From Verrucomicrobiota bacterium (GTDB taxonomy: Bacteria; Verrucomicrobiota; Verrucomicrobiia; Limisphaerales; J093), in contig JADJWF010000011.1 in assembly GCA_016716505.1 (NCBI GenBank), positions 806,001-870,000 on the forward strand: DNA of 64,000 bases, in the 5' to 3' direction. Under the pieces are notes generated by a model. That model was not told the DNA's origin. It worked only from the letters and a program-made list of their open reading frames with translations, and did not search any database. The translations under genes and the position numbers were made by a program. This document shows positions 44,923-54,565 of this stretch, in pieces. Position 1 is the first letter of the stretch. Each line of letters begins with the position of its first letter.

Positions 44923-45725
44923 ATGAACTGGCGCCTCGCGCCGGTACGTCGCAGCTTCCGGCGCGTGATCGAGGGCAAACTCACCGCGGCAGACTTACGG
45001 GCTTGGAAGGGCGTTCGACCCCTGCCCGCGCTGACTGCCTACGACTATCCAACGACCCGGTTGCTCGACGAAGCCGGAGTGCCGCTGATCCTTGTGGGCG
45101 ATTCCTTGGGGATGGTCGTCCTCGGCCATCCGGACACCACGCACGTCACGCTGGCGGACATGGAACACCACGTCCGGGCGGCCGCGCGCGCCCGGCCGAA
45201 AGCGCTGCTCGTCGCCGATCTGCCCATCAACACGTACCGAAATGCCGCTGAGGCGGTCGCTTCGGCGCGCCGGCTGACTCAGGCTGGAGCGGAAGCCGTC
45301 AAGGCGGAGGGCGGACGGGAGATTCAAGAACAGTTGCGAGCGATTCTGGCCGCAGGCATCCCGCTGCTCGGGCACCTCGGGATGCTGCCCCAGCGCGTTC
45401 TGGCCGAGGGAGGTTACCACCTGAAAGGAAAGCGCGAATCGAACGGGGGAAGGCCCTGGTGGACGCGGACTTCCTGGCGGAGGCAGGGGCTTTTGCGGTG
45501 GTCTTGGAACTGGTAAATCCTCCGGTGGCGGGGGAGATTACGCGCCGGGTTAAGATTCCAACGATTGGCATCGGCTCGGGGCCCGATTGCGATGGTCAGA
45601 TCCTGGTTTTCAACGATCTGGTGGGCACTTTTCCGTGGTTCACGCCCCGGTTCGTAAAACCGCGCCTGCATGCATTTGCGGAAATGAAGGCGGCAATCCA
45701 ATCATGGATGGCGACCTTGGGTTGA
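44923..45725 (+). pseudogene. panB: 3-methyl-2-oxobutanoate hydroxymethyltransferase, frameshifted
   Basis: Ketopantoate synthase, first step of pantothenate/CoA synthesis. From ATG 44923 the first frame contains LPALTAYDYPTTRLLDEAG, ILVGDSLGMVVLG and VKAEGG, with GHLGMLPQRVLAEGGYHLKG, all diagnostic of PanB. At about 45,440-45,460, within aatcgaacggggg, the conserved sequence switches frame and continues as ALVDADFLAEAGAFAVVLE, then IPTIGIGSGPDCDGQILVFN and FTPRFVK, to the TGA at 45725. As written the first frame ends at 45516 with an unrelated tail. A one-base indel in the G5 run restores a full-length PanB of about 267 residues. A sequencing or assembly error is quite plausible because PanB is normally needed for CoA. 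Confidence 0.88.
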
Positions 45726-45924
45726 GATCCGCCAGCAAATTTGCGCGGGGGCAGAGGAGCCGACTGTGGGGCGTTTTTGAACGCCCGAGGTGCGAGCAAG
45801 CTCAAAACCGGGAACTCTTGACACAGGGTGTAAAAAAGGGGGCCGCGTGGCGCGGGAGTCGCCACCTTATCCCGATCGAGACTCCCGGACCGGTTTTCCC
45901 CGGCAGCGGACAGGAGTGTTTAGC

Positions 45925-46899
45925 ATGATCAAGGTTGAAAACTTGGTGAAGGCTTTCGGCCCCAAGCTGGCGGTGAACGGCGTCTCGTTCACGGTCGAAC
46001 GCGGGGAGGTGCTGGGCTTTCTCGGGCCGAACGGCGCTGGAAAGTCCACCACGATGCGGATGATTACCGGCTTCATTCCGCCGACCGGCGGCCGGATCAC
46101 GGTGGGCGGCTACGACATGGTGGAGAACCCCATCCCGGCCAAGCGCCTTATTGGTTACCTGCCCGAGAACGCCCCGGCTTACACGGACATGACCGTCGAG
46201 GGTTTCCTCGGCTTCGCTGCCGAACTCCGGGGCTTGCGCGGCGAGGCCAAAAAGCGGGCGATCGGCCGTGCGGTGGAAATGTGCTTCCTGGAGAACGTCC
46301 TCTACCAGAGCGTGGATACGCTTTCGAAGGGGTACCGGCACCGCACCTGTTTCGCGCAATCCATCATCCACGACCCCGACATCCTCGTTCTTGACGAGCC
46401 CACCGACGGACTGGACCCCAACCAGAAGCATGAGGTTCGCACGCTGATCCGGCGCATGGGCGAGAAGAAGGCGATCGTGTTTTCCACGCACATCCTGGAA
46501 GAGGTGGACGCGGCCTGCACGCGGGCCATCATCATTGACCGCGGCCAGATCGTGGCCAACGGGACGCCGACCGAGCTGCGGCAACGGTCGGAGCTGGCCG
46601 GTGCGGTGACCTTGCGCATCGCCGATGCGGATGCCGGGACGGTCGGCCAGAAGGTTCGCGATCTGCCGGTGGTGCGTCGCTCGGAAGTCCTCGATAACAA
46701 CGGCGCGGTGGTCCGGGTGCGCGCCTTCCCGCAGCCGACCGTGAAAAACGGGGATCTGGAACGCAGTCTTTACGAGCTGGCCGTCCGGGAAAAATGGCGG
46801 CTCCTCGAACTCAAGGTCGAAGAGGGCCGCCTCGATGAAGTATTTCGCAGCATCACCATGCCCGACACCAAGCGTCGGGTGGAGGAGGGAACGAAATGA
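45925..46899 (+). CDS. ABC transporter ATP-binding protein (GldA-like)
   Basis: A 324-residue ATPase from ATG 45925 (MIKVENLVKAFG), with a fair ribosome site CAGGAG 10-15 bases ahead. Walker A GPNGAGKST lies near residue 37, the signature is LSKGYRHR, Walker B is ILVLDEPTDGLD and the H-loop is FSTHILEE. It pairs with the permease whose start overlaps its stop by 4 bases (ATGA), then with GldG-like and DUF4340 proteins. This four-gene set occurs in Bacteroidota (gliding GldAFG) and widely in Verrucomicrobiota and Planctomycetes without gliding. The transported substrate is unknown. Confidence 0.93.
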   Translation: MIKVENLVKAFGPKLAVNGVSFTVERGEVLGFLGPNGAGKSTTMRMITGFIPPTGGRITVGGYDMVENPIPAKRLIGYLPENAPAYTDMTVEGFLGFAAELRGLRGEAKKRAIGRAVEMCFLENVLYQSVDTLSKGYRHRTCFAQSIIHDPDILVLDEPTDGLDPNQKHEVRTLIRRMGEKKAIVFSTHILEEVDAACTRAIIIDRGQIVANGTPTELRQRSELAGAVTLRIADADAGTVGQKVRDLPVVRRSEVLDNNGAVVRVRAFPQPTVKNGDLERSLYELAVREKWRLLELKVEEGRLDEVFRSITMPDTKRRVEEGTK

Positions 46900-47687
46900 G
46901 TGCCGATTCACAAGTCATGTCATCTGCGGTGGCCGGGGTTCACACGAACGCCCTGCACAACATCGTCACCATCGCCAAGCGCGAGTTGGCGGCGTACTTC
47001 GCTTCGCCGGTTGCCTATGTGTTCATCGTCATCTTTCTGCTGCTGGTGGGATTCTTCACGTTCATGGTGGGGGGATTCTTTGAGCGGGGTGAGGCGTCTC
47101 TGGCCTCGTTCTTCATGTGGCATCCGTGGTTGTACCTGTTCCTCGTGCCGGCCGTCGGGATGCGACTCTGGTCGGAGGAGCGCCGCTTGGGGACGATGGA
47201 GCTGTTGCTGACCATGCCGGTCTCCACGTGGCAGGCGATTGTGGGCAAGTTCGCGGCCTCGTGGCTCTTCCTGGCCATCGCGCTGGGGCTGACGTTCCCG
47301 ATGGTGATCACCGTGAGCTACCTCGGCGACCCGGATTTGGGCGCGATCTTCACGGGCTACCTCGGCAGTCTGCTCATGGCCGGTGCCTACCTTGCCATCG
47401 GTTGCATGACCTCAGCCATGACCCGTAATCAGGTGGTCAGCTTCATCATTTCGGTGGTGGTCTGCCTGCTGCTGATTCTGTGCGGGTGGCCGCCGGTCAC
47501 CAACATGCTGGTCAAATGGGCCAGTCCGTGGCTGGTGGACATCGTGAGCGGCTTTAGCGTGATGACTCACTTCGAGTCGTTCCAGCGGGGCGTGGTGGAC
47601 AGCCGCGACCTGTACTATTTCCTGGCGGTGATCGGCTTTTCGCTATTCACCACCGGCGTCATCATCCGCAGCCACCGGGCTGGCTGA
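46896..47687 (+). CDS. ABC transporter permease (GldF-like)
   Basis: A 263-residue integral membrane protein with about six hydrophobic helices, including VAYVFIVIFLLLVGFFTFMV, YLFLVPAVGMRLWSEER, WLFLAIALGLTFPMVITV, VVSFIISVVVCLLLIL and FLAVIGFSLFTTGVII. The motif PAVGMRLWSEERRLGTMELL is characteristic of ABC-2-type permeases of the GldF group. It is translationally coupled to the ATPase gene upstream and followed 36 bases later by the GldG-like gene. Confidence 0.92.
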   Translation: MSADSQVMSSAVAGVHTNALHNIVTIAKRELAAYFASPVAYVFIVIFLLLVGFFTFMVGGFFERGEASLASFFMWHPWLYLFLVPAVGMRLWSEERRLGTMELLLTMPVSTWQAIVGKFAASWLFLAIALGLTFPMVITVSYLGDPDLGAIFTGYLGSLLMAGAYLAIGCMTSAMTRNQVVSFIISVVVCLLLILCGWPPVTNMLVKWASPWLVDIVSGFSVMTHFESFQRGVVDSRDLYYFLAVIGFSLFTTGVIIRSHRAG

Positions 47688-47723
47688 GGAGAGAAGCAAC
47701 TTCCCGAAATCGCGATTTCCGTC

Positions 47724-49691
47724 ATGACACCGACTCAGAAGACCAAGTGGGAGCCGCTCCTGTACTCCGGGATCGGCGTGGCGGCCATGTTCCTGGTGGC
47801 GCTGGCGCTGGGAGCCATCGCCGGCAAGTTCAAGGTGCGCTTGGACTTCACCGAAGGCCGGATCTACACCCTGTCCGAAGGCACGCGTGCGGTCCTCAAG
47901 AAGATCGAAGAACCGATCACCATCAACTTCTACTTCACCCAGTCCGAGACCGAGATGCCGGTCGCGTTGAAGAACTACGCCCGGCGCGTGGCGGACCTGC
48001 TGGACGAATACGCGCAGGTCTCGCGCGGGCGGATTGAAGTCAAGAAGTTTGATCCCGCGCCGGATTCGGACGCCGAGGAATCGGCGAAGATGGACGGCGT
48101 CGAGGGCCAGTCACTGACTCGCGGCGGCATCATCAACCTGGGCGAGAAAATCTACCTCGGCCTGGCCGTGCGCTCGGTGGACCAGAAGGTTGCACTGCCC
48201 TTCCTGGACCCCGGCCGCGAAAAGCTGCTCGAGTACGACCTCACCCGCGCCATCTCGCAGGTGATCAATCCCCAGAAATCCACCCTCGGCGTGATGAGCG
48301 GATTGCAGGTCTTCGGCCAGTTCAATCCGATGGCCATGCGCATGGGCCAGCCCCAGGGCTCGGAACCTTGGATCTTCATCTCGGAGCTGAAGCGTGATTT
48401 CAACGTCAAGCAGGTGGAGATGACGGCCGAGAAAATTGACGACGACATCAACCTGCTCGTCGTGGTGCATCCGGCCAACATCTCCGATCGCACCCAGTAT
48501 GCCCTCGATCAATTCGTACTGCGGGGCGGCAAGCTGATCGTCTTCCTTGATCCACTGTCGGTGGTGGATTCCCAGAATGCCATGGGCATGCAGAACATGA
48601 TGCAGCGGGCCGCCCAGGGCGGATCAAACTTGGAGAAGCTTCTCAAGGCGTGGGGCATCGAGTACGACGTGAGCAAGGTGATCGCCGACAAGACCTACCA
48701 GACCCGGGTGTCGCGCGGCGAAGGTCAGGTCAGCATGGATCCGACCTGGCTGATGCTCACGCCCGACGCCATCAACCGCGACGATCCCGCCACGAGCGAC
48801 TTGGACAGCATCCTGATGCCCTTCGCGGGTTCCTTCTCCGGGGCGCCGGCGGCGGGGCTCACTCAGACGGTGCTGCTCAAGACCTCCGCCACCGCCGGCG
48901 GCGTGGACCGGATGATGGCGCAGTTCGGCGGCGGCGCGGGCCGGGACTTCGTGCCGGCGGGCAAGGAACTGGCCCTGGCGATCCGGCTCCAAGGCAAATT
49001 CAAGACCGCCTTCCCGGACGGCCAGCCCGCCGGTGCCACGGAGAGCAAGGACGAGGACGACCACGACAAGGAAGGGGAGGGGAAAACGGACGGGTCCAAG
49101 GCGGCGGACGGCGAGTCGTTGAAGGAGGGCAAGACCGACAGCGTGGTCGTGCTGGTCGCGGATTCCGACATGCTCTTCGATCGCTTTGCAGTCCGCGTCA
49201 CCAATTTCCTCGGCCAGCGGCTGATGGAGCCGATGAACGCCAACCTGACCTTTTTGCAGAACTTGGTGGAACAGATGATGGGGGACAGCAATCTCATCAA
49301 GGTTCGCAGCCGCGCGGTGCAGAGCCGACCCTTCACGGTCGTTCGCCGCATCCAGGCGGAGGCCGAGGAGTCGTATCGCGCGAAGATCGCGGATCTCGAA
49401 AAGCAGGCGCAGGACTTTCAACAGAAGATCTTCGACCTGCAGCAGGCCAAAGGCGACAAGGGGCAGCGGGTGATCCTGCCCAAGGAGGTTCAGGACGACA
49501 TCAAGCGGTTGCAGGAAAGCGAACTGCGCACCAAGAAGGAGCTCAAGAACGTCCGCAAGAACCTGCGCAAGGACATTGATTCGCTCGAGACGAGACTCAA
49601 GTGGATCAACATCGCCGCCATGCCGTTGCTCGTCACGGTCGCCGGCATCACCATCGCCGTGTTCAAACGCAAGAAGACTGCTGCCAAATGA
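47724..49691 (+). CDS. GldG-family auxiliary protein of the ABC transporter
   Basis: A 655-residue protein with a transmembrane helix near residues 13-33 and another near the C-terminus (INIAAMPLLVTVAGITIAVF), separated by a large extracytoplasmic domain. It begins DFTEGRIYTLSEGTRAVLKKI and continues with EPITINFYFTQSETEMP, typical of GldG/'ABC-type uncharacterised transport system' proteins. A Lys/Asp/Glu-rich low-complexity insert lies around residues 437-475 and a coiled coil around 550-625. It overlaps the DUF4340 gene by 4 bases (ATGA). The exact role is unknown; it forms a complex with the permease. Confidence 0.9.
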   Translation: MTPTQKTKWEPLLYSGIGVAAMFLVALALGAIAGKFKVRLDFTEGRIYTLSEGTRAVLKKIEEPITINFYFTQSETEMPVALKNYARRVADLLDEYAQVSRGRIEVKKFDPAPDSDAEESAKMDGVEGQSLTRGGIINLGEKIYLGLAVRSVDQKVALPFLDPGREKLLEYDLTRAISQVINPQKSTLGVMSGLQVFGQFNPMAMRMGQPQGSEPWIFISELKRDFNVKQVEMTAEKIDDDINLLVVVHPANISDRTQYALDQFVLRGGKLIVFLDPLSVVDSQNAMGMQNMMQRAAQGGSNLEKLLKAWGIEYDVSKVIADKTYQTRVSRGEGQVSMDPTWLMLTPDAINRDDPATSDLDSILMPFAGSFSGAPAAGLTQTVLLKTSATAGGVDRMMAQFGGGAGRDFVPAGKELALAIRLQGKFKTAFPDGQPAGATESKDEDDHDKEGEGKTDGSKAADGESLKEGKTDSVVVLVADSDMLFDRFAVRVTNFLGQRLMEPMNANLTFLQNLVEQMMGDSNLIKVRSRAVQSRPFTVVRRIQAEAEESYRAKIADLEKQAQDFQQKIFDLQQAKGDKGQRVILPKEVQDDIKRLQESELRTKKELKNVRKNLRKDIDSLETRLKWINIAAMPLLVTVAGITIAVFKRKKTAAK

Positions 49692-50923
49692 ACCGCAAGC
49701 AACTGACGCTCGTTCTGGGGCTCGTCGTCGTCATCGGCGGGCTGGGACTTTGGTTGTGGAAATCCGAGACCGGGGCCTACCGGGCCTCCGAGGGCCGGAT
49801 GGGGCAGAAAGTGCTCGGCGACTTCGACGTCAACACGGTCTCGGCAGTGACCATCAAGCAGGGCACGAATGAATTGACCCTGGCGCAACAAGACGAGCGG
49901 TGGGTCGTCCGCGAGCGCGGAGGGTATCCCGCCAATTTCTCCGAGGTCAGCGAACTGGTTCGCAAGCTCGGCGAGCTGAAGGTCGTGCAGCCGGTCAAAG
50001 GCCCCCTCGGGCCGACGGCGCTGGAGCGACTCGAACTGAAACCGCCCGGGGCCGGCGCCAAGGCCGCCACGCTTGTCGAACTCAAGGACAAGGACGGCAA
50101 GGTGCTGCGATCCCTGTTGCTGGGCAAAAAGCATACGCGTCAATCCTCCACCCCTTCACCGATGGGCGGCGACGAAGGCTGGCCGGTGGGGCGTTACGTC
50201 ATGGTTCCCGACCGTCCGGAGTCCGTCAGTCTGGTCAGCGAAACGTTCAGCAACGCCGAGCCGAAACCCGAGCAATGGTTGAACAAGGACTTCTTCAAGG
50301 TGGAGAAGCCCAAGACCATCGCCGTGACCTATCCGCTTGCGCCAACCAACTCGTTCAAATTGCAGCGCGAGACGGAGTCAGGCGAGTGGACCCTGGCGGA
50401 CGCGGTCGGTGAGGAGAAAGTGGACAACTCGAAGGTGAGCGGTTTCTCCAGCGCGCTTTCCTGGCCGAGCTTCAACGACGTGCTGGCCGACGCAAAGCCG
50501 GCGGACACGGGCCTGGACAATCCGATTGTCGTGGAGATCAGCACGTTTGACGGCTTTACCTACACCCTGCACGTGGGCAACAAGAGCGGCGAAGACGCCT
50601 ACCACCTGGCTCTGCGCGTGGCGGGAGCGTTTCCCAAGGAAAGAACGGCCGGGGCCGACGAAAAGCCGGAGGACAAGGAGAAACTCGACAAGGAGTTCAA
50701 GGAGAAGACCGAGAAGCTCCAGGAGAAGCTCAAGAACGAGCAGGCCCTCGAGAAGTGGACCTACCTCGTCTCGAAATGGTCGCTGGACTCGGTCCTCAAG
50801 GAACGCCACACGTTGCTGGCGGAAACGAAGGCCGAGCAACCGTCCCCGGCGGCCGCAACTGCGGCCCCGGTCGAAACGCCGCCCGACCTTACCGCGCCCC
50901 CGCTGCCGCCACCGGTGCCCTGA
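49688..50923 (+). CDS. DUF4340 domain-containing membrane-anchored protein
   Basis: A 411-residue protein from ATG 49688. An N-terminal anchor (LTLVLGLVVVIGGLGLWLW) is followed by the DUF4340 pattern VSAVTIKQGTNELTLAQQD...WVVRERGGYPANFSEVSELVRKL. A repeat of this fold comes in the second half, then a Lys/Glu coiled segment at about 330-365 and a Pro/Ala-rich C-terminal tail. It is always found next to GldG-like genes in this context and is taken to be a periplasmic partner of the transporter. Last gene of the four-gene operon; 101 bases of intergenic sequence follow. Confidence 0.9.
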   Translation: MNRKQLTLVLGLVVVIGGLGLWLWKSETGAYRASEGRMGQKVLGDFDVNTVSAVTIKQGTNELTLAQQDERWVVRERGGYPANFSEVSELVRKLGELKVVQPVKGPLGPTALERLELKPPGAGAKAATLVELKDKDGKVLRSLLLGKKHTRQSSTPSPMGGDEGWPVGRYVMVPDRPESVSLVSETFSNAEPKPEQWLNKDFFKVEKPKTIAVTYPLAPTNSFKLQRETESGEWTLADAVGEEKVDNSKVSGFSSALSWPSFNDVLADAKPADTGLDNPIVVEISTFDGFTYTLHVGNKSGEDAYHLALRVAGAFPKERTAGADEKPEDKEKLDKEFKEKTEKLQEKLKNEQALEKWTYLVSKWSLDSVLKERHTLLAETKAEQPSPAAATAAPVETPPDLTAPPLPPPVP

Positions 50924-51024
50924 ATCGGCGGACGGGCAGGCGGGCATCGAGCCAGGCCAAAGCTGCCGCGCACGATTCGTACCTTGGCGAAAGTGGGGGG
51001 CGATGGTGAACTCGGAGTCGGCCA

Positions 51025-53203
51025 ATGAGTTCCTTTTCGCCCCAGTCCCGTCGGGAGTTTCTCCGCGCGATCGCGGTTGCGGGCGCGGCGGGCGTGCCGT
51101 TCTTCGTTGGAGGCGCGCCGGCGGCCGTTGTTTTCCCCCGCGAGTTCGAGCAAGACATTATACCTGCCCCGGAGGTGCCTTCCGACCGCGAGGTTTGGCG
51201 GTCCCGGCTGCTGCGTTGGCGTGAGCAGCGCCGGGCAGAGTTGCGGTACGACGACTCCCTCTATCGTCGTCCGGAGTTCGCCTGGACTCAGCGCTGTTTT
51301 TCCTGCTGCTTCCTGATGTTGTGCGATGAGCGGTTTTGGGATGCCAAAGCCGGGCGTTGGACGGTGGAACGGTTCTTGGAGGCGGGCCGGGGCGATTTCG
51401 GCGGGTTTGATGCGGTCGTGCTCTGGCACGCCTATCCCCGGATCGGTGTGGATGATCGCAACCAGTTCGATTTTTATCGGGACATGCCGGGCGGCTTGGC
51501 GGGGTTGCGAGCAGTGGTCGGAACGCTCCACCGCGTCGGCGTGCGGGCGTTCATCAACTACAACCCCTGGGACACCGGTACCCGGCGCGAAGGCCGCACA
51601 GATGTCGAAGCCCTTTGCCAACTGGTGCGTGACCTTGATGCGGACGGGATCTTTCTCGACACGATGAAGGAGGGGGCCGCCGAGCTCCGGTCGGGATTGG
51701 ACGCCGTCCGGCCCGGTGTCGCGCTCGAGAGCGAAATCGCGCTGCCGCTCGAGCGCGTCCATGACCATCACCTCTCGTGGGCGCAATGGTTCCCGGACAG
51801 CCCGGCGCCTGGCGTCCTGCGCAACAAGTGGTTCGAGCCGCGCCACCTCCAGCACCAGATCCGGCGTTGGGATGCGGATCACTCGGGCGAACTTCACACG
51901 GCCTGGATGAACGGCAGCGGCATGATGGTTTGGGAGAATGTTTTCGGGGCGTGGGTGGGCTGGAACGAGCGCGATCGTGCATGGCTGCGCGCGATGCTGC
52001 CGGTTCAACGCCGCTTCGCCGGCCTGTTCACCGCCGGGCCGTGGAAGCCGCTGATCCCGACGCTGCAGCCGGAGGTGTTCGCCAGCGAATGGACAGAGAA
52101 AGGCACCACCCTTTGGACGCTGGTCAATCGTGCGGAGCGCACTGTGAGCGGGCCGGTGCTGGAGGTGGCGCTTCGCTCCGGCGAAGCGCTATGGGATGTG
52201 ATCGCGGGCCGGCGGATTGCCGGGCCGGTCTCTGATGCAACCGCTGTGAGCGTCGAACTCACGATGGGGCCGCGCGGCTTGGGCGGCGTGCTGCGGGCGC
52301 ATCCCCAGCGAACGGGCACCAACCTCGCCGCTTTTCTGCGCGGCCAGCGCCAACTTGCCCGCCGGGCAGGGTGGGGGACGACCGCACCCCAGCCGGTTGC
52401 CGTATTGAGGGCGCCTCCCCCGACGCGGCGGCGAACGCGTGTCCCGGCCGACATGGTCGAGGTGCCCTCCGTGGCGCTCGAACTGACCTCCGAACTGCGT
52501 GCCCGGGAATGCGGCTACTACGAGTCCGGGCTCCCCCCGGGGCCCCAGTTCGCGCCCAGCTACGAGTTCAAGCTGGTGCGCTTTACCCGACACGTCGCCC
52601 TGCGGCGCTTCGCGATTGACCTCGTGCCGGTGACCAATGGCCAGTTCGCGGAATTCCTCCGCGCGAGCGGCTACCGGCCGCGGCACCCCGAGAAATTTCT
52701 CGCGCATTGGAGCGACTGGCGTCAGCGGCGGTTCCCGGTTGAGCTGGCGGATCATCCGGTGACCTATGTGGACCTGACCGATGCCCGGGCTTACGCCCGT
52801 TGGCGTGGTCGGCGACTGCCGACCGAGGAGGAGTGGCAATACGCCGCCCAAGGTCCGGACGGCCTGCGCTGGCCGTGGGGAAACGAGATGCTGCCGAACC
52901 GCTGCAACGGCGGGGAGAGGGGCGGGACGACTCCCGTACACGCGTTCCCGGATGGTCGGTCGCCTTTTGGTTTGCTGGGATCTTTGCGGGAACGTCTGGG
53001 AATGGACCGAGAGCGAGCGCAGCGACGGCCGCACGCGGTTCTGCCTGCTCAAAGGGGGCTCGTACTACACGGCGCGCGGCTCGGGCTGGTATTTCGACGG
53101 TGGACCGCGTCCAAATGCCTACTCTGCCAAGTTTCTCCTGATGTGGCCCGGCTTGGATCGCTGCGCCACCGTCGGTTTCCGGTGCGCCATGGATCTGGCC
53201 TGA
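51025..53203 (+). pseudogene. Tat-exported glycosidase-like/SUMF1 fusion protein, frameshifted near its end
   Basis: From ATG 51025 the protein has a Tat signal (SRREFLRAIAVAGAAG). A barrel-like domain around residues 125-330 follows (FDAVVLWHAYPRIG, VRAFINYNPWDTG, DADGIFLDTMKEG), resembling putative glycoside hydrolases. From about 495 comes an FGE-sulfatase/SUMF1 domain (FAIDLVPVTNGQFAEFLRAS, RLPTEEEWQYAAQG, PWGNEMLPNRCNGG). At 52,977-52,981 the sequence CTGGGATC carries one extra base. The SUMF1 domain then continues in the next frame as DLCGNVWEWTESE...FCLLKGGSYY...VGFRCAMDLA, ending at 53203. Without correction the frame runs out to 53274 with junk. The barrel-SUMF1 fusion is unusual; a real pseudogene or a base error are both possible. 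Confidence 0.8.
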
Positions 53204-53436
53204 GCCGTCGGTCGTTGCGCCATCGCCGGTGGCGGCCGCTTGCGGCGCGGGTTGTTCCTCCCCTGTCAGCCTGAACGGTCCGCCGATCGCGGACCGGGGC
53301 GGCTCGCGAAAGGAAAGTTCAAGACCTTCCCCGGTCTGCGGCAAGTTGCCGAATTTGGTAATGACAACCCGGCCTGCGAACGGCTACCCTATTCACGTTC
53401 CGTGCAACGAACCACATCGAGGCGACAGCAGCATTC

Positions 53437-54489
53437 ATGAGCAAGAAACCCGCTTCCAACAACCGTTCCGGTCTCATGGCCGGAGGGAACTGGATCATTG
53501 ACCAGGTCAAGATCATTGACGTCTTTCCGCAGCGCGAGCAGTTGGCGAACATCCTTCGCCAGAGCGAAGGCACGGGCGGCGCGCCCTACAACGTGCTGAT
53601 CAACCTCGCCAAGCTCGGCGTGAGCTTCCCGCTTTCCGCCGCGGGCTTCGTGGGGAAGGACGCCTTGGGCCAGCGGATCCTCGATGACTGTGCCAGAGCG
53701 AAGATTGACACCAAGTACCTGAAAATGACGCCCGCCGCGCCCACGTCCTACACGGACGTCATGACGGAGCAGAACGGCGGTCGCCGGACGTTTTTCCACA
53801 TGCGCGGGGCCAACGCGCTTTGGGCCGGGGCGGACCTCGATTTCAAGAAGATCAAGGCGAAGATTTTCCACCTCGGCTATCTGCTGCTGCTCGACGAGCT
53901 CGATAAGCCCGACAAGAACCTGGGCACCCGTGCGGCCGCTCTGCTGGCCAAGGCCCAGGAAGCCGGCATCAAGACCTGCGTGGATGTGGTGAGCGAAGAC
54001 AGCGATCGGTTCACCAAGATCGTGACGCCGGCGCTTAAGTTCACGGATTACTGCATAGTCAACGAGATCGAGGCGGGCAAGACCACCGGTTTCCGCATTC
54101 GCCAGGCAGACGGCAAGCTGGACACCGTTTCCGTGCGTCATGCCGCCGGCGCCATGCTCCAACTCGGCGTCAAGGAACTGGTGGTCATCCACTTCCCGGA
54201 AGGCGGTTTCGTGCGCACCCGCAAGGGCGAGGATTTCTGGCAGCCCTCCGTGAACGTCCCGGCCAAGCTGATTGCCGGTACCGCGGGCGCGGGTGACGCG
54301 TTTGCCGCCGGCATGTTGTTGGGGCTGCACGAAGGCTGGGACCTGCAGGAGTGTCTGCGTACCGCGGCGGGCGCGGCCGGGATGTGCTTGACCGATCCGA
54401 CCTGCACCGGCGGCATGAAACCGCTGAAGGCAGTGCAGGACTTCGCGAAGAAGTACAAGTACCTGCCACCCCTCGAACCGGAGGATTGA
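53437..54489 (+). CDS. PfkB-family carbohydrate kinase
   Basis: A 350-residue ribokinase/PfkB-fold sugar or nucleoside kinase. The N-terminal GGNWIIDQVKIIDVFP, EGTGGAPYNVLINLAKLG and AAGFVGKDALGQRIL are typical. The catalytic and anion-hole motif GTAGAGDAFAAGMLLGLHEG near residues 284-303 carries the base Asp. The substrate is not determinable from sequence; adenosine, fructose or 2-keto-3-deoxygluconate are common in the family. It is monocistronic, preceded by a 162-base gap after the SUMF1 gene's extended frame and ended by a strong terminator at 54521-54560. Confidence 0.92.
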   Translation: MSKKPASNNRSGLMAGGNWIIDQVKIIDVFPQREQLANILRQSEGTGGAPYNVLINLAKLGVSFPLSAAGFVGKDALGQRILDDCARAKIDTKYLKMTPAAPTSYTDVMTEQNGGRRTFFHMRGANALWAGADLDFKKIKAKIFHLGYLLLLDELDKPDKNLGTRAAALLAKAQEAGIKTCVDVVSEDSDRFTKIVTPALKFTDYCIVNEIEAGKTTGFRIRQADGKLDTVSVRHAAGAMLQLGVKELVVIHFPEGGFVRTRKGEDFWQPSVNVPAKLIAGTAGAGDAFAAGMLLGLHEGWDLQECLRTAAGAAGMCLTDPTCTGGMKPLKAVQDFAKKYKYLPPLEPED

Positions 54490-54520
54490 TCCTCTCCGCG
54501 GAAGGCCCGCTTTTTGTCGT

Positions 54521-54560
54521 GCCCGCAAGTTGTCAGCCAGCTTGCGGGCCTTTACTTTTC
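54521..54560 (+). terminator. Rho-independent terminator after the PfkB gene
   Basis: GCCCGCAAG (54521-54529) and CTTGCGGGC (54541-54549) form a perfect 9-bp stem with an 11-base loop, followed by CTTTACTTTTC. It ends only a few bases before the GTG start of the next gene, which is therefore not expected to share this transcript except by read-through. Confidence 0.85.
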
Positions 54561-54565
54561 TCCGC

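Noticed and set aside
45818..45850. TTGACA hexamer upstream of the ABC ATPase gene as a -35 box
   Set aside because: No -10-like sequence occurs at 16-18 bases; in GC-rich DNA a lone hexamer is weak evidence.
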